Assembly: GCA_020432045.1 (NCBI GenBank)
Contig: JAGQHB010000029.1
Location: forward strand, 1-64,000
DNA: 64,000 nt
Source of the DNA: Dehalococcoidia bacterium
GTDB taxonomy: Bacteria > Chloroflexota > Dehalococcoidia > Tepidiformales > Tepidiformaceae
Direction: 5' to 3'
Part shown: positions 7,899-18,170 of the stretch, one piece after another
Layout: every line of letters begins with the position of its first letter
Position numbering within the stretch: the stretch's first letter is position 1
Made by a program: the position numbers and the translations under genes
The notes under the pieces: generated by a model
The model's database searches: none
Seen by the model: only the letters and a program-made list of their open reading frames with translations
What the model was told of the DNA's origin: nothing

Positions 7899-8717
7899 CT
7901 AAAACACCCCAAAAACTGCGAGGACGAGCACCAGCGTGCCCAGTCCGAAGCGGTAGACGACGAACACGGCGAGCGACCGCCGGCGAAGAAATCCAAGCAG
8001 AAAGTGGATGACGGCGAATCCAACGACGGCCGAGGTCAGGAAGCCCACGGCGAGGTCCGTCGAGTCGATGGCATTGCCCGTCAGGTCCTTGAACTTGAGG
8101 AGTGCGGCCCCCACGAATGCTGGCGTCCCGAGCAGGAACGCGAACCGGGCCGCAGATTCCCGGTCGAGCCCGCGCACCAGACCTGTCGAGATAGTCGCGC
8201 CGGAGCGTGAGACGCCAGGAAACAGCGCGAACGCCTGGGACACGCCGATCACGACAGCGTCGACGATGCCGAGATCGCCGATGCTGCGGTCGCGGCGGCT
8301 CCCGCGGTCGGCGATGAGCATGACCACGCCCACGGCGATCAGCATCAGAGCGACGAGCCACGGCTGTCGGAGGTTGTCTTCGATCCAGCTGTTGAACGCG
8401 AGACCAGCAGTGGCAGCCGGAATGGAGCCGAGTGCGATGAGCAGGAGCAACTGGGACGGTTGCTGGAACCGCCGCACGGCGAGGCCCCGGTTGCGGAGGT
8501 CATCAAGGCCACAGAGCGCCATCGTGGCCCAGTCCCGCCAGAAGTAGGCGAGGAGCGCTACGAGCGTCCCGGCATGGAGCCCAACATCGAACGCAAGTCC
8601 CTGGTCGTCCCAGCCGAACAGTTTCGGCACGAGGATGAGGTGGCCGGAAGACGAAACGGGAAGGAATTCAGTGAGGCCCTGCACAACACCCAGCACGATG
8701 GCGTGGAGCAGGTCCAT
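7899..8717 (-). CDS. uppP: Undecaprenyl-diphosphatase UppP (BacA)
   Basis: A 272-aa polytopic membrane protein with both UppP signatures: QGLTEFLPVSSSGHL at residues 13-27 (catalytic Glu17 and His26 region) and PGVSRSGATIST further on. It dephosphorylates undecaprenyl diphosphate to recycle the carrier lipid for peptidoglycan and other envelope polymers, and overexpression confers bacitracin resistance in other bacteria. Multiple hydrophobic helices fill the length, and the size matches the family (about 265-280). It lies 44 bp upstream of the SDR pair on the same strand, possibly in the same transcript. Confidence 0.95.
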   Translation of the reverse strand: MDLLHAIVLGVVQGLTEFLPVSSSGHLILVPKLFGWDDQGLAFDVGLHAGTLVALLAYFWRDWATMALCGLDDLRNRGLAVRRFQQPSQLLLLIALGSIPAATAGLAFNSWIEDNLRQPWLVALMLIAVGVVMLIADRGSRRDRSIGDLGIVDAVVIGVSQAFALFPGVSRSGATISTGLVRGLDRESAARFAFLLGTPAFVGAALLKFKDLTGNAIDSTDLAVGFLTSAVVGFAVIHFLLGFLRRRSLAVFVVYRFGLGTLVLVLAVFGVF

Positions 8718-8821
8718 ATACGATCAGCGTCTGCGTCGCACTGCTAAGGGGCAACGAGAACGACATGACCTTGATCTCCGCGATGCTGGACAAAGGACGT
8801 GCCGCGCCGCCTCAGGTTGCG

Positions 8822-8834
8822 TAGTATCCGTGGG
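8822..8834 (+). promoter_or_regulatory. Leaderless -10 element of a methyltransferase gene
   Basis: TAGTAT, seven bases (CCGTGGG), then the ATG at 8835, with no ribosome site. This spacing decides the start in favour of 8835 over the upstream GTG at 8799. Confidence 0.55.
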
Positions 8835-9542
8835 ATGCTGGGTGCTCTTCACCGGTTGCAGCGGATGCCGTCAGACGTGGCACGGCGGTGTCTCTGGCAG
8901 GCTCAGCATCATCCTTTTGCACGACCCACCGTGGACTACCCGGATTGGTACCTGCAGCGATGGCATTGCCTGCCGGAGGGCTATCTCTCGCGTCGCTCAG
9001 CGGAGCTCTACGACCAGACGTTCCGGCGCATTTACGCGGGGTTTCGCGAACGGGCGGTGTTCGGCGCGGTGAGGGCGGCACTGCCCGGCGCCACGGATGC
9101 AGCGGTCCTTGAGATCGGTTGTGGGACCGGGAGACTACTGACCGCCTTGAGGTCGGCGATGCCGCGAGTGAGTGTCGCCGGCGCCGACCTCTCCCCGTTC
9201 ATGGTGGAAGCGGCAGCACGAAACAGCGGACTGCAGATCCGGACATTGCACCCCGGAGAAGTGGCGACCGAGCCGGCCGGCATTGTGCACGCCGATGCCC
9301 GTCGCCTTCCGTGGCAGGACGGCCAGTTCGACGTGGTCGCCGCATCCCACCTGATTGGCCACGTGCCGATGTCGGCGGCGGCAGAAATCATTGCAGAGGC
9401 CTGGCGCGTGCTGCGGCCCGGGGGCCGGATTGTCGTGGCGGAGCATCGCTGGCACCGGCTCCCGCTCGACGGTGCGACGGTGGTTGGGCAAGGCGAGACG
9501 GCCGGCGGCACTGTCCGCTTTCTGACGCTACAGCGAGGCTAA
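8835..9542 (+). CDS. Class I SAM-dependent methyltransferase
   Basis: A 235-aa protein. After an Arg/Trp-rich N-terminal stretch (DYPDWYLQRWHCLPEGYLS) comes the SAM core: VLEIGCGTGRLLTAL (motif I), VAGADLSPFMVEAA, HADARRLPWQDGQFDVV (motif II/III) and AWRVLRPGGRIVVAEH. The layout matches UbiE/COQ5-like enzymes; the acceptor is unknown. An in-frame GTG at 8799 would add 12 basic residues, but the TAGTAT-N7-ATG arrangement favours 8835. It stands alone between uppP (divergent) and a tRNA. Confidence 0.78.
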   Translation: MLGALHRLQRMPSDVARRCLWQAQHHPFARPTVDYPDWYLQRWHCLPEGYLSRRSAELYDQTFRRIYAGFRERAVFGAVRAALPGATDAAVLEIGCGTGRLLTALRSAMPRVSVAGADLSPFMVEAAARNSGLQIRTLHPGEVATEPAGIVHADARRLPWQDGQFDVVAASHLIGHVPMSAAAEIIAEAWRVLRPGGRIVVAEHRWHRLPLDGATVVGQGETAGGTVRFLTLQRG

Positions 9543-9598
9543 CGGACCGGCATCGGGCTTCGCCCATGAGGGAGGCGTCTGGTACATTCCCAAGCCGT

Positions 9599-9675
9599 GG
9601 CAGGGTAGCTCAGCTGGTCAGAGCGCACGACTCATAATCGTGAGGTCGGGAGTTCAAGTCTCCCCCCTGCTACCA
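9599..9675 (+). tRNA. tRNA with CAU anticodon (probably elongator Met)
   Basis: A 77-nt cloverleaf with encoded CCA: acceptor GGCAGGG/CCCTGCT (first pair G-U), D-arm GCTC/GAGC, anticodon stem CACGA/TCGTG with loop CTCATAA, and T-arm GGGAG/CTCCC with TTCAAGT. It is a second CAU tRNA beside the one at 371. The GTGAGGTC variable region is closer to elongator Met tRNAs, so the pair may be one Ile2 and one Met. Confidence 0.95.
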
Positions 9676-9730
9676 CTTCCGAGTGGCATGCACGCCGAGA
9701 GGTGCTGCAACCTGCGCCAAGTCAACCCGA

Positions 9731-10867
9731 TCAGCCCGCGATGACGCCTGTAAGCCGGAACGCGTTAACTGGCCGGCTCAGGCCCTTGAGGTCGAACGAG
9801 CCGGCGGGTTCTGCCGTCACATCCCCCTCCACGATGCGGAAGACGCGTTCGCTCACCAGCACCTCGCCGCCGGCCGCGACGCCACACAGGCGCGCAGCCA
9901 GGTTTGGGACTGTCCCGATTGCCGTGTACTCGTAGCGGTCGCCGAAGCCAATACGACCACATGTGGCATACCCGCTAGCGACACCGACGCCAAGCCCGAG
10001 GACATGCCCTCTGCGCTGCCACTCCATCGAAAGTTGAGCGGCCCGGTCACGCATTTCCATGCCGAGTCGCACGCCCTGGAGCGCGGGGTTATCGCTGGAG
10101 ATGGGATCGTTCAGAAATATCATCATTCCATCGCCGGTGAAGTGGGCGAGGGTGCCGCCCCGATCGAACACGATGGGGCATACCGCCTCGTGCAGCTCGT
10201 GGAGTACGTCCATTACATCTTCCGGCTCCGCCGTTTCTGAGAAGGATGTGAAACCGCGCAGGTCACAGAACACGACCGTGATGTCACGGCGGTGGCTCGA
10301 TAGCTGCTCTTCGCCGCCCGAGACGATGAGGTCCACGATCTGCGGCGGCAGAAAGCGTCGCAACTTACTGAGCCGCGCCACCTCGTACATACCTTCCGCC
10401 ACCCGCTGTTCGAGCTGAGCGTTCCAGGCTCTCAACTCTTCCGCCTGGTTTGTGACCGTTGCCACGAGCGCCTTTTCCTGGTCCCTGAGCCTCTTCTTTT
10501 CGAGCAGCGCATCGACGCGCGCCTTGAGGATCACCGGATCGAACGGCTTCGGCAGGTAATCGTCCGCGCCCGCTTTGATACAGCGGACGATGCTCTCCAT
10601 GTCGTCGACGGCGGACACGACTACCCACGGGGTGTCACGGAGCGAAGGGACAGAGCGACGAGCATCGAGTACGCCGTAGCCATCCAGCTCCGGCATCTCT
10701 ATATCCATCAGCACAAGGTCGACAGGATTTGCTGCGAGCGTTTCAAGTGCCCGGAGCCCGTTGTCCGCCTCGATGACCTCGTGGCCGGCTTCCTCCAGGT
10801 TCATCCTCAGCAGCATTCGGTTCAGCGGGTCGTCGTCGACGACGAGTATTCGGGCAGTGCTGGCCAT
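9731..10867 (-). CDS. Response regulator receiver-class III adenylate/guanylate cyclase
   Basis: A 378-aa protein. Residues 6-120 form a receiver domain (acidic pocket DDD11-13, phospho-acceptor Asp55 in LMDIEMP, Lys107 in PKPF). A coiled coil covers about 122-165. A class III nucleotide cyclase domain covers about 180-375: VVFCDLRGFTSFSE (first metal Asp), HFTGDGMMIFLN (second metal Asp), YTAIGTVPNLAARL. Phosphorylation is expected to control cAMP or cGMP synthesis. It starts 1 bp after the stop of the giant hybrid kinase, with AAAGGGG before its ATG, so the kinase (via its Hpt domain) is the likely phosphodonor. Confidence 0.9.
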   Translation of the reverse strand: MASTARILVVDDDPLNRMLLRMNLEEAGHEVIEADNGLRALETLAANPVDLVLMDIEMPELDGYGVLDARRSVPSLRDTPWVVVSAVDDMESIVRCIKAGADDYLPKPFDPVILKARVDALLEKKRLRDQEKALVATVTNQAEELRAWNAQLEQRVAEGMYEVARLSKLRRFLPPQIVDLIVSGGEEQLSSHRRDITVVFCDLRGFTSFSETAEPEDVMDVLHELHEAVCPIVFDRGGTLAHFTGDGMMIFLNDPISSDNPALQGVRLGMEMRDRAAQLSMEWQRRGHVLGLGVGVASGYATCGRIGFGDRYEYTAIGTVPNLAARLCGVAAGGEVLVSERVFRIVEGDVTAEPAGSFDLKGLSRPVNAFRLTGVIAG

Positions 10868-10868
10868 G

Positions 10869-13800
10869 CTAATCCCCTTTCAGCGCCAGGATCGCTGGCC
10901 GGACGGCGTCGAACGCCGAACGGATAGCCGCAAGTGTCGAGGGCGCAGCCTCGGTGCGGCCAGCACGGGAAGATTCTTCCAATCCCCGCGACAGATCTTC
11001 CAGCGCGTCCGCACCGAAGTTCGCCGCGTTCGATTTCAAGGTGTGGGCTGCCCGCGTAAGCCCGGCCATATCTCCGGAAGTCAGGGCACGGTCCATTTCG
11101 TCGAGCAGGACTTGCGCGTTCGCCAGGAACGCGTCGACAAGCTGGGACATCACCGCGGGCTGCCCCGCCGGCGCCAGCCGTCGAAGGCGCTCCACGGATT
11201 CCGCGTCGAGAGCCACGGCGTGCTGCTGTTGTGCGGGCGGCGGTGCGGGCCCAGGCGATGGAGCCGGGAGAGTGGCCGCCGATCGCTTTTTCCGGCTGGC
11301 CGTTTCCAGCGCTGCCGCCAGGTCTTCAACCCGGATGGGCTTGCTGAGGTAGTCGTCCATACCGGCGGCGAGACACTCCTCGCGGTCACCCTGCATCGCG
11401 TTGGCGGTCATGGCGACGATCTGTGGCCGACGGCTGCCACCCGTGCGCCTGATGAGTTCGCGCGTCGCTTCGAGCCCGTCCATCTCCGGCATCTGGACGT
11501 CCATGAGCACGACGTCATAGGGGTGAACGGTCGCCTGGTGGACCGCTTCGAGGCCGTTCGAGGCGACATCGGCGCGGTAGCCCATGCTCTCCAACACGAG
11601 GATCGCGAGCTGCTGATTGATGGAATTGTCTTCGGCCAGGAGGATTCGCAGCGGATGCCGTTCCGCCATGCGCGGATCACCCTTGCGGGCAGGGACCGCG
11701 GGCTGGCCACGCCGAGCCTCGTCGTCGCCCAGCAACGTTACAAGGGCGTCGAAGAGCGAGGACTGCTTCACCGGCTTGGTCAGCGTTGCCGCGAACAGAG
11801 TGCCGTCCGCGCCGCCAGAACCTAGGGACGAGAGCAGCACCAGAGGGAGAGTGGTCCCGGTCACCGCGGCCCTCAGAGCGCGCGCAAGTTCGAGCCCATC
11901 CATCCCCGGCATGTGCATGTCGAGGATGCCTGCGTCGAAGGTCTCCCCGGCCTCCACCCAGGCCAGCGCCTCCTCCGGCGACTCCGTGGCCGTTGGTGAC
12001 ATGCCCCAGGCTTCGGCCTGTAGTTCGAGGATTCGCCGGTTCGTTTCATTGTCGTCGACGATGAGCAGGCGCTTGCCTGCGAAGTGCGGGCTGGCGGCCG
12101 GCCGTGGGTGCACCGGCAACGACGCTGCTGGCTTCGCATGGACCGTGAAGTGGAAGGTGGAGCCTTCGCCCGGCTCGCTCTCGACCCACATGGTCCCGCC
12201 CATCAACTCGGCAAGGCGGCGGCTGACGGCCAGCCCAAGCCCAGTGCCTCCGTATCGCCGGGTCGTGGACGAATCGACCTGGCTGAACACCTGGAACAAC
12301 CGGTCCATTCGGTCGGCCGGGATCCCGATCCCGGTGTCGCGGACGGCGAAATGGATCCCGGTCCCACCAGTCGCGGAAGAGTCTTTTTCGACGGTCAGGA
12401 CAACCTCGCCATGTTCCGTGAACTTCACGGCGTTGCTGAGCAGGTTCACGAGCACCTGCCGCAGCCGCGTGATGTCGCCCTCGATGGCTGGCGGGACGGC
12501 TTCGTCGATGATGAAGGCGAGGTCGATCACCTTGCGGGCAGCCTGCTCCGCGAGGAGATCGAACGCGGATTCAACGCATTCGCGCAGGTCAAACGGCTGC
12601 TGCTCGAGTTCGAGAGCTCCCGCGTCGATCTTGGAGAAGTCGAGGATGTCGTTGATGACGCCGAGGAGCGATTCTCCGCTGGTGCGGATTACCTCGGCGA
12701 ACTCGTGCTGGCGGGGCTGCAGGTCCGTGTCAAGAAGCAGCCCCGTCATCCCGATGACCGCGTTTAGCGGCGTCCGAATTTCGTGGCTCATTGTCGCCAG
12801 GAATGAACCCTTGGCTTCATTTGCTGCTTCGGCGAGGCGGGTCTGCTCTTCCAGTTCCCGGAACAACCGGGCGTTCTGGATGGCAATCACTGCCTGGTCG
12901 GCGAAGGTCTCGAGGATGGCGAGGTGCCGGTCGAGAAAGGGAGTCGCCGTATCGCGGAACAGCAGAAGCGCACCAATCGGTCCTTCCGCCGCCGGCAAAG
13001 GCACACCGAGCACGGCCAACTCGCTCAGGCCGTCGCCGCGATTGATCTCCGCTGCGGCGGGGTACTCCGCTTCCCAGTCCTCGATCCGGCCAACGACGTG
13101 GATGCTGGCGTTGGACTCCATCACGGCAGACCCGAACGAGCGCCGCTCCGACGTCATAGCCGCCAACGCCGCCTCCATGCTCCCCTGCTGCCAGAATCCC
13201 CGCTGGGTGTCCCACAGCGAAACGCCGCCCGGGGTGGTAAAGCTCACCGACGCACGGTCCGCGCCGCACAACTGGCGCGCCGCCTCACCGATCGCCGGCA
13301 ACGTCGCTTCCAGGGACGTCGGCGACCGTCCGATCACGTTCAGCACGTCCCCGATCGCCGTCTGCAGTTCCAGCGCTTCCCGCGTCTCCCGGTTGCTCTC
13401 TTCAAGCTCCCGGAAAAGCCGCGCATTCTCCATGGCGATCACCGCCTGATCGGCGAACGTCCGCAGCAGGTCTTTCTCACGGTCTGTAAACCGCCGCTCG
13501 CCGGGATGCGTAACGGCCAAGACGCCCAGCACCCGCTCGTCCGAGACCAGCGGGACGGCGCAGGCCGACTGCACACCGAGCATGTCGTAATACGCGCGCT
13601 CCCCTTCCGTCGCTTCCGCCAGGTGCGGACTGTCCGGCCCAAGCGTGTTCGCGACCGTCCGGCGCTCCCGGAAGGCGATCGCAAGGGCGCTGCCGGATTC
13701 AATCGGAATGTGTACTGGCGCCGCCCCCGGCAGCCTCGGATCCTTCGAAAAGCCAGCCGCGTAGACCAGGTCTGCCCCTTCGACGCGATTGATAGACGCC

Positions 13801-16103
13801 GTTTCTGTTCCCAGCAGCCTCGCCGCGTGTTCGGAAAGGGTCCCCAGCACGTTGTCGAGGTCGAACGCCGACCGGCTGATGGCCTGCAACACGCCGGCCA
13901 CAGCCGTCTGCTGCTCGAGGGCCTCGCGAACCTCGCGGTTACTCTCTTCCAACTCACGGAACAGCCGCGCATTCTCGATGGCGATGACGGCCTGATCGGC
14001 GAACGTCTCTATGAGCCGGGACTGGTCGGGTGTGAACGCGGTTGGAACTAACCGATAGAAGCCGATCGCCCCGACCGCCGTGCCGCTCCTCACCAGCGGC
14101 GCGATGATCGTCGACCGCAATCCCATCCGCTCGATCATTCCTGCAGTCGAGGGATAACGGTCAATCACCTCCCCAAGGTCGGGTTCGAGGACGGTCCGCT
14201 TCTCGAGGATCGCAGTGCCGACCACAGAGCCTAGATCGAGCGCAGCGACGAGATCTGACTCCGGAAACGCGCCCCATTGGGCGACCTGTCGGATCGAACC
14301 ATCCGAGACTACCACGGCCGCCGCCGCGTCGGCTGCGCACAGCTGCATCCCTGTCGACAGGATGGCTTCAAGGACTGGTCGAACGTCGGTTGGCGAACTC
14401 GAAATGATTTGCAGCACGTCAGCGAGGGCAGTCTGCTGCTCCAGCGCCGCCTGCGTCTCCCGGTTGCTCTCCTCCAACTCCCGGATGAGGCGGGCATTCT
14501 CGATAGCGATCACAGCCTGGTCCGCGAAGGTCTCCAGCAGCGCGATGTCTCGCGGGGTGAATCGGTACTCGCGATACGCCCCGACACCCAGCGCTCCGAT
14601 CGCGCCAGCGCCGCTGCGCAATGGGACGTACAGCTGGGATAGTGCGCGGTTGCCCCCGAACCGCCGAACATACTCGCGGTCGACATCCTCGGCGGCGGCC
14701 AGCCTCGGGTCGTCAGGGCGAAAGGTGGCCGCAACACGACGCTGCTCCCGTATGGCGACGGAGCGAAGGGTGTTGGCGTCGATCGGATAGCGGAGGGCGC
14801 GCATGAATTCGCGCTCCTCCCCCGTTGAAAGTCCTGCCTTGACGACGACCTCAGAACCCTCGAGCAGGCTGACCTCCGCCGCCTCCGCGCCGATCAGCCG
14901 GGCCGCCTCTTTGACGAGCGTCTGCAGCACGTTATCCAGGTCGAATGTCGACCGACTCAGGATCTCCAGCACGGCCGCCATTGCCGTCTGCTGCTCCAGC
15001 GCCTCCTGCGTCTCGCGGTTGCTCTCTTCCAGTTCCCGAATGAGGCGAGCGTTCGCTATCGCGATCACGGCCTGGTCCGCAAACGTTTCGAGGAGTGCCA
15101 TCTGGGCGTCGCTGAACGGCGCGTCCAGGTTGCGAGCTACGAGGATGGAGCCAATCGCTGTTCCCTGGCGCATGAGCGGGACCGCGGCGAGGGAATGGTC
15201 CCCCAGGGCTTCCCACACCGCCCCAAGGCCGGGGTACTCCCGATCTGCATCGGCCGCATCGCCGCTTATCTGGATGGAGCGAGCCTCCAGGAAGGCCCGG
15301 GTGAAGGGCCTCGAAGGGTCGAGCGGTACCCGGATCCCGGGCTGCGCGGAACTGGACGCTACGACCACCATTTCGTTTGCGTCGGCAAGGTAGACGCCCC
15401 CGCGCTCCCCACCTAGCAAACGCTGCATGCTCTGCCTGATCGCTTCGAAGACCGGCGTCGCGTCCGCCGGGGTCTGGGCCACGATCTGGAGCACCTCCGC
15501 CACGGCCGTTTGCCGCTCCAGCGCCTCCTGCTGCTCCCGGAACAGCCGGGCGTTCTCGATCGCGATGACCGCCTGGTCGGCGAAGGTCTGGACCAGTTCA
15601 ATCTCCGCGTCGGTAAAGCGGCGCGACTCAGCGCGGGCCACGACCAGCACGCCGGCGATCCCGTTTTCCTGTCTGAGCGGCACCGTCAATTCGGAAAACA
15701 CCAAACGCCCACGGGCGCGGTGGAACGACGCTGTTCCGGGGTGGGTTCGCTCCATTTCGTCGACCGTGCCGGAAAATTGAAACGCGTTCCCGTTGAGGAT
15801 GACTGCCCCATCGACGTGTTGCGGATCGATGGGCCGCCGGGACTCCGCGATCCCGCCGGTGTTCACCACGCACCATCGGAGAGCATCGCCGTCGACCAGG
15901 TGGAGCGCGCCGTCCTCCGCGCTCAGCAAACTCAAAGTCCTGTCAAGGATCGCCCGCACCACGGAGTGCATGTCCGAGGGCGACTGGCTGATGACGCGCA
16001 GGACATCGCTGATCGCGGCCGCTCGCTCATTGGCCTGCGCCAGTTCTGCCTCCAGCACCGCGTTCCTGGCCAGCGCTTCTGCGACGGTTGGCATGTCGTC
16101 CAT
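10869..16103 (-). CDS. Giant hybrid histidine kinase: six GAF modules, HisKA-HATPase, two receivers, Hpt
   Basis: A 1744-aa soluble sensor kinase without membrane segments. A short N-terminal coiled coil leads into six GAF modules. Each ends in the same signalling helix ([21 protein letters not shown]), and these ends fall at residues about 171, 339, 524, 701, 883 and 1066. HisKA follows with His1107 ([14 protein letters not shown]), then HATPase ([11 protein letters not shown]-box, [17 protein letters not shown]). Receiver 1 has Asp1395 ([12 protein letters not shown]), receiver 2 has Asp1535 ([13 protein letters not shown]), and the C-terminal Hpt has His1687 ([13 protein letters not shown]). 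A complete phosphorelay sits in one chain. The six GAFs have diverged in their pockets while the linkers stayed alike, which indicates internal duplication. The downstream receiver-cyclase is the likely output. Confidence 0.93.
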   Translation of the reverse strand: MDDMPTVAEALARNAVLEAELAQANERAAAISDVLRVISQSPSDMHSVVRAILDRTLSLLSAEDGALHLVDGDALRWCVVNTGGIAESRRPIDPQHVDGAVILNGNAFQFSGTVDEMERTHPGTASFHRARGRLVFSELTVPLRQENGIAGVLVVARAESRRFTDAEIELVQTFADQAVIAIENARLFREQQEALERQTAVAEVLQIVAQTPADATPVFEAIRQSMQRLLGGERGGVYLADANEMVVVASSSAQPGIRVPLDPSRPFTRAFLEARSIQISGDAADADREYPGLGAVWEALGDHSLAAVPLMRQGTAIGSILVARNLDAPFSDAQMALLETFADQAVIAIANARLIRELEESNRETQEALEQQTAMAAVLEILSRSTFDLDNVLQTLVKEAARLIGAEAAEVSLLEGSEVVVKAGLSTGEEREFMRALRYPIDANTLRSVAIREQRRVAATFRPDDPRLAAAEDVDREYVRRFGGNRALSQLYVPLRSGAGAIGALGVGAYREYRFTPRDIALLETFADQAVIAIENARLIRELEESNRETQAALEQQTALADVLQIISSSPTDVRPVLEAILSTGMQLCAADAAAAVVVSDGSIRQVAQWGAFPESDLVAALDLGSVVGTAILEKRTVLEPDLGEVIDRYPSTAGMIERMGLRSTIIAPLVRSGTAVGAIGFYRLVPTAFTPDQSRLIETFADQAVIAIENARLFRELEESNREVREALEQQTAVAGVLQAISRSAFDLDNVLGTLSEHAARLLGTETASINRVEGADLVYAAGFSKDPRLPGAAPVHIPIESGSALAIAFRERRTVANTLGPDSPHLAEATEGERAYYDMLGVQSACAVPLVSDERVLGVLAVTHPGERRFTDREKDLLRTFADQAVIAMENARLFRELEESNRETREALELQTAIGDVLNVIGRSPTSLEATLPAIGEAARQLCGADRASVSFTTPGGVSLWDTQRGFWQQGSMEAALAAMTSERRSFGSAVMESNASIHVVGRIEDWEAEYPAAAEINRGDGLSELAVLGVPLPAAEGPIGALLLFRDTATPFLDRHLAILETFADQAVIAIQNARLFRELEEQTRLAEAANEAKGSFLATMSHEIRTPLNAVIGMTGLLLDTDLQPRQHEFAEVIRTSGESLLGVINDILDFSKIDAGALELEQQPFDLRECVESAFDLLAEQAARKVIDLAFIIDEAVPPAIEGDITRLRQVLVNLLSNAVKFTEHGEVVLTVEKDSSATGGTGIHFAVRDTGIGIPADRMDRLFQVFSQVDSSTTRRYGGTGLGLAVSRRLAELMGGTMWVESEPGEGSTFHFTVHAKPAASLPVHPRPAASPHFAGKRLLIVDDNETNRRILELQAEAWGMSPTATESPEEALAWVEAGETFDAGILDMHMPGMDGLELARALRAAVTGTTLPLVLLSSLGSGGADGTLFAATLTKPVKQSSLFDALVTLLGDDEARRGQPAVPARKGDPRMAERHPLRILLAEDNSINQQLAILVLESMGYRADVASNGLEAVHQATVHPYDVVLMDVQMPEMDGLEATRELIRRTGGSRRPQIVAMTANAMQGDREECLAAGMDDYLSKPIRVEDLAAALETASRKKRSAATLPAPSPGPAPPPAQQQHAVALDAESVERLRRLAPAGQPAVMSQLVDAFLANAQVLLDEMDRALTSGDMAGLTRAAHTLKSNAANFGADALEDLSRGLEESSRAGRTEAAPSTLAAIRSAFDAVRPAILALKGD

Positions 16104-16393
16104 CTATGCGCCCCCGTGTCTCAGTCCATTCGCTGCGAGTCTACGCCGCTCGCTCCACGCCTGTGCGGCGCACATCACACGCGAGCAGAAAGGTCTGTGA
16201 CGCCCGACGCCGGGAACGTCGCCAGGTTCCCTTCCCGGCCCGAACACGCGGCGCCCGTTTTCCACGTAGGGCAGATGTCGAATCCCGGCTCGGCGGGCGG
16301 ACCCAGTACGCGATCGGTCTCTTTGCCAACGGGACCGAACACCACGATCGCCGGGTTACCACGAACACGGCATACCGGGGTCCCGGCCCCGTA

Positions 16394-17182
16394 CTAACGG
16401 GCCTTGAAGTCCCCCGGACGACGCTCGCCGTACGCTTTGACACCCTCCCGGTAGTCATCGGTCTGGCGGAGCCGCGCCTGCTCGTCGTTCTCCCGGTCGG
16501 TGGCGGCGCGATAGCGGTCGGCGAGGTCGCCGCGCATCGTCTCGCGGATGCTGGCGACGGCGAGTGGCGCGGAAGATGCGATTTCGCGCGCGAATGCGAT
16601 GGCTTCGGTGCGGACGTCTTCGAGGGCGACGAACCGGTCGAGGAGGCCGATGCGGTGGGCCTCCTCACCGTCGATGCGCTTCCCCGTGAGGAGCAGTTCC
16701 AACGCTCGCTGCTGGCCCACGAGGGGCGGGAGGAGCACGGTGAGCCCAAAGCCGTGATGGAATCCGAGCTGGGCAAAGTTGGCGGTCATACGCGTCTCAC
16801 TGCACCCGACCCTGAAATCAGCTGAGCAGGCGAGCCCGAGGCCGCCGCCAACGGCCGCGCCCTGGACTGCCGCCACGACTGGCGTCTTCGCCGCGATCAT
16901 CCGCGTAGCACGCGTGTAGAGCGGACTTCGGCCGTCAGGCGCTGCCTGGTCCGAGCTCGATGCGCGGGCGGTGAGGTTCGCGCCGGCGCAAAAGTGACGG
17001 CCTTCGGAGCAGAGGACGATCGTACGGAGGTCCGGGTCGGCATCCACGGCTTCGTATAGCTGGGAGAGGCTATCGATGAGATCGACGTCGAAGAAGTTGT
17101 TCGGTGCGCGCTGTATCTCGGCGACGAGCACGTGTCCGTCGAGCGTTTCAACCGCTACATCGCCATATCGCTTCTCAACCAC
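16394..17182 (-). CDS. Enoyl-CoA hydratase/isomerase family protein
   Basis: A 262-aa crotonase: CSEGRHFCAGANL and AAVQGAAVGGGLGLACSADF form the oxyanion hole, FHHGFGLTVLLPPLVG follows, and it ends ERRPGDFKAR. It has a Gly-Phe-Gly where active hydratases often carry a catalytic Glu (FHHGFGLT), so isomerase or other crotonase chemistry is possible. The GTG start at 17182 has GGAGG five bases upstream; the frame stays open far upstream, but that part does not resemble the family. About 290 bp with no recognisable gene separate it from the hybrid kinase start. Confidence 0.85.
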   Translation of the reverse strand: MVEKRYGDVAVETLDGHVLVAEIQRAPNNFFDVDLIDSLSQLYEAVDADPDLRTIVLCSEGRHFCAGANLTARASSSDQAAPDGRSPLYTRATRMIAAKTPVVAAVQGAAVGGGLGLACSADFRVGCSETRMTANFAQLGFHHGFGLTVLLPPLVGQQRALELLLTGKRIDGEEAHRIGLLDRFVALEDVRTEAIAFAREIASSAPLAVASIRETMRGDLADRYRAATDRENDEQARLRQTDDYREGVKAYGERRPGDFKAR

Positions 17183-17324
17183 GATCGCCTCCCGTGCGCG
17201 CACCCTGACGCGCCTGCCGTTGTGTGCCCTGCACGATACGCGAATGCATGCGCTCACCGCATGAGCGGAGGCCCGGCTTAGAACGTTTGGCACTTCGAGT
17301 GTGGACGTGGGACGCTTTGACGTC

Positions 17325-17915
17325 ATGACTTCGAACGAAAACCGATGGCTCAACACGCGCAGGACATCTGGCGACGACTACGATGCCTCCTACGTGCGCC
17401 GGGCCGCCGCCGGTGAGAACGTCCATGGCGAAGTGGATTTCATCCAGGGATTCAATCCGCAGTCGGTGCTGGACGCCGGCTGTGGCACGGGGCGTGTCGC
17501 ACGGGAGTTAGCGCGGCGCGGTATCGAAGTGTGCGGGGTGGATATCGACCCGGGGATGCTGGGCACGGCGCAGCAGAAGGCACCGGATCTCGACTGGAGA
17601 CTGGGCGACCTCGCGATGATCGATGCGGGGCGGCGGTTCGACCTGGCGGTCATGGCCGGGAACGTAATGATCTTCGTGACGCCCGGGACTGAGACAGTCG
17701 TGATTGCAAATATGGCCCGGCATCTGAACGCGGGTGGGTACCTGATCGCTGGCTTCCAGCTTCAGCCCGCCGGCCTCTCGATTGAGCATTATGACGAACT
17801 GGCGGCCGAGGCCGGCCTCTCACTCGTCGAGCGGTGGTCGACCTGGGACCGGGAGGCGTACGTGGCGGGCGGCTCGTACGCAGTATCCGTCCATCAGAAG
17901 CCCGCCGAGGGCTGA
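17325..17915 (+). CDS. Class I SAM-dependent methyltransferase
   Basis: A 196-aa methyltransferase: SVLDAGCGTGRVARELARRG (motif I), VCGVDIDPGML (acidic loop), LGDLAMIDAGRRFDLAVMAG, then MARHLNAGGYLIAGFQL. The family of short GCGTGR methyltransferases acts on small molecules of unknown identity. The ATG at 17325 is taken; an in-frame GTG at 17301 would add eight residues. No ribosome site is seen for either. The same frame stays open for about 96 codons past the TGA, but that DNA is better explained by a decayed gene on the other strand. Confidence 0.78.
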   Translation: MTSNENRWLNTRRTSGDDYDASYVRRAAAGENVHGEVDFIQGFNPQSVLDAGCGTGRVARELARRGIEVCGVDIDPGMLGTAQQKAPDLDWRLGDLAMIDAGRRFDLAVMAGNVMIFVTPGTETVVIANMARHLNAGGYLIAGFQLQPAGLSIEHYDELAAEAGLSLVERWSTWDREAYVAGGSYAVSVHQKPAEG

Positions 17916-18170
17916 GGCTCCCCGCTCGCGTCCCCGCCAGCGTTCGAGGGCAGCTTCAACTTCCAGAGCGTTGAGTTTGGCCGAGGCAATCTCATCCTGG
18001 GCCTATTGGAAGAGGACGAGTTCTTCTCAGCGGAGGTGTTGCTTCAGCGTTGCACCGAACCGCGCCAGCGGGTCCGCCAGTTTGCGTTCAATCCTGAGAG
18101 CCATGACGAGCCCGTGGTGGTGATCCCACGAGAGTTTCTTGAGCCCGGGATCTCGCCTCAGCTGGCACTG
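17916..18170 (-). pseudogene. Decayed hemerythrin-like (HHE) domain gene
   Basis: Read on the minus strand, the DNA gives LRRDPGLKKLSWDHHHGLVM, ALRIERKLADPL, ARFGATLKQHLR, then TGA (18027-18029), EELVLFQ, TAG (18003-18005), then open sequence AQDEIASAKLNALEV continuing to about 17916. RDPxLxxLSxDHHHxLV and HLRxEExxLF are the two halves of a common bacterial hemerythrin-like HHE protein. The two stops sit where Arg/Ala and Gln/Glu codons are expected, and CGA to TGA and CAG to TAG transitions would explain them. This stretch of about 350 bases holds no intact gene. Identification is by motif recognition only. Confidence 0.55.

Noticed and set aside
8799-8834. GTG at 8799 as start of the methyltransferase
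   Set aside because: AAGGA lies only one base before it, and the TAGTAT-N7-ATG geometry supports 8835. The extra residues are just basic.
11617-13449. 610-codon open frame on the plus strand, antisense to the hybrid kinase
   Set aside because: High GC removes stops on the opposite strand. The translation is Ser/Arg-rich without motifs, and the kinase frame holds HisKA, HATPase and GAF motifs.
16104-16393. Possible gene or terminator between the hybrid kinase and the crotonase gene
   Set aside because: Open frames here are shadows with biased composition, and the short CGGGG/CCCCG repeat near 16376 is only 5 bp without a T-run. Nothing is supported in these 290 bases.
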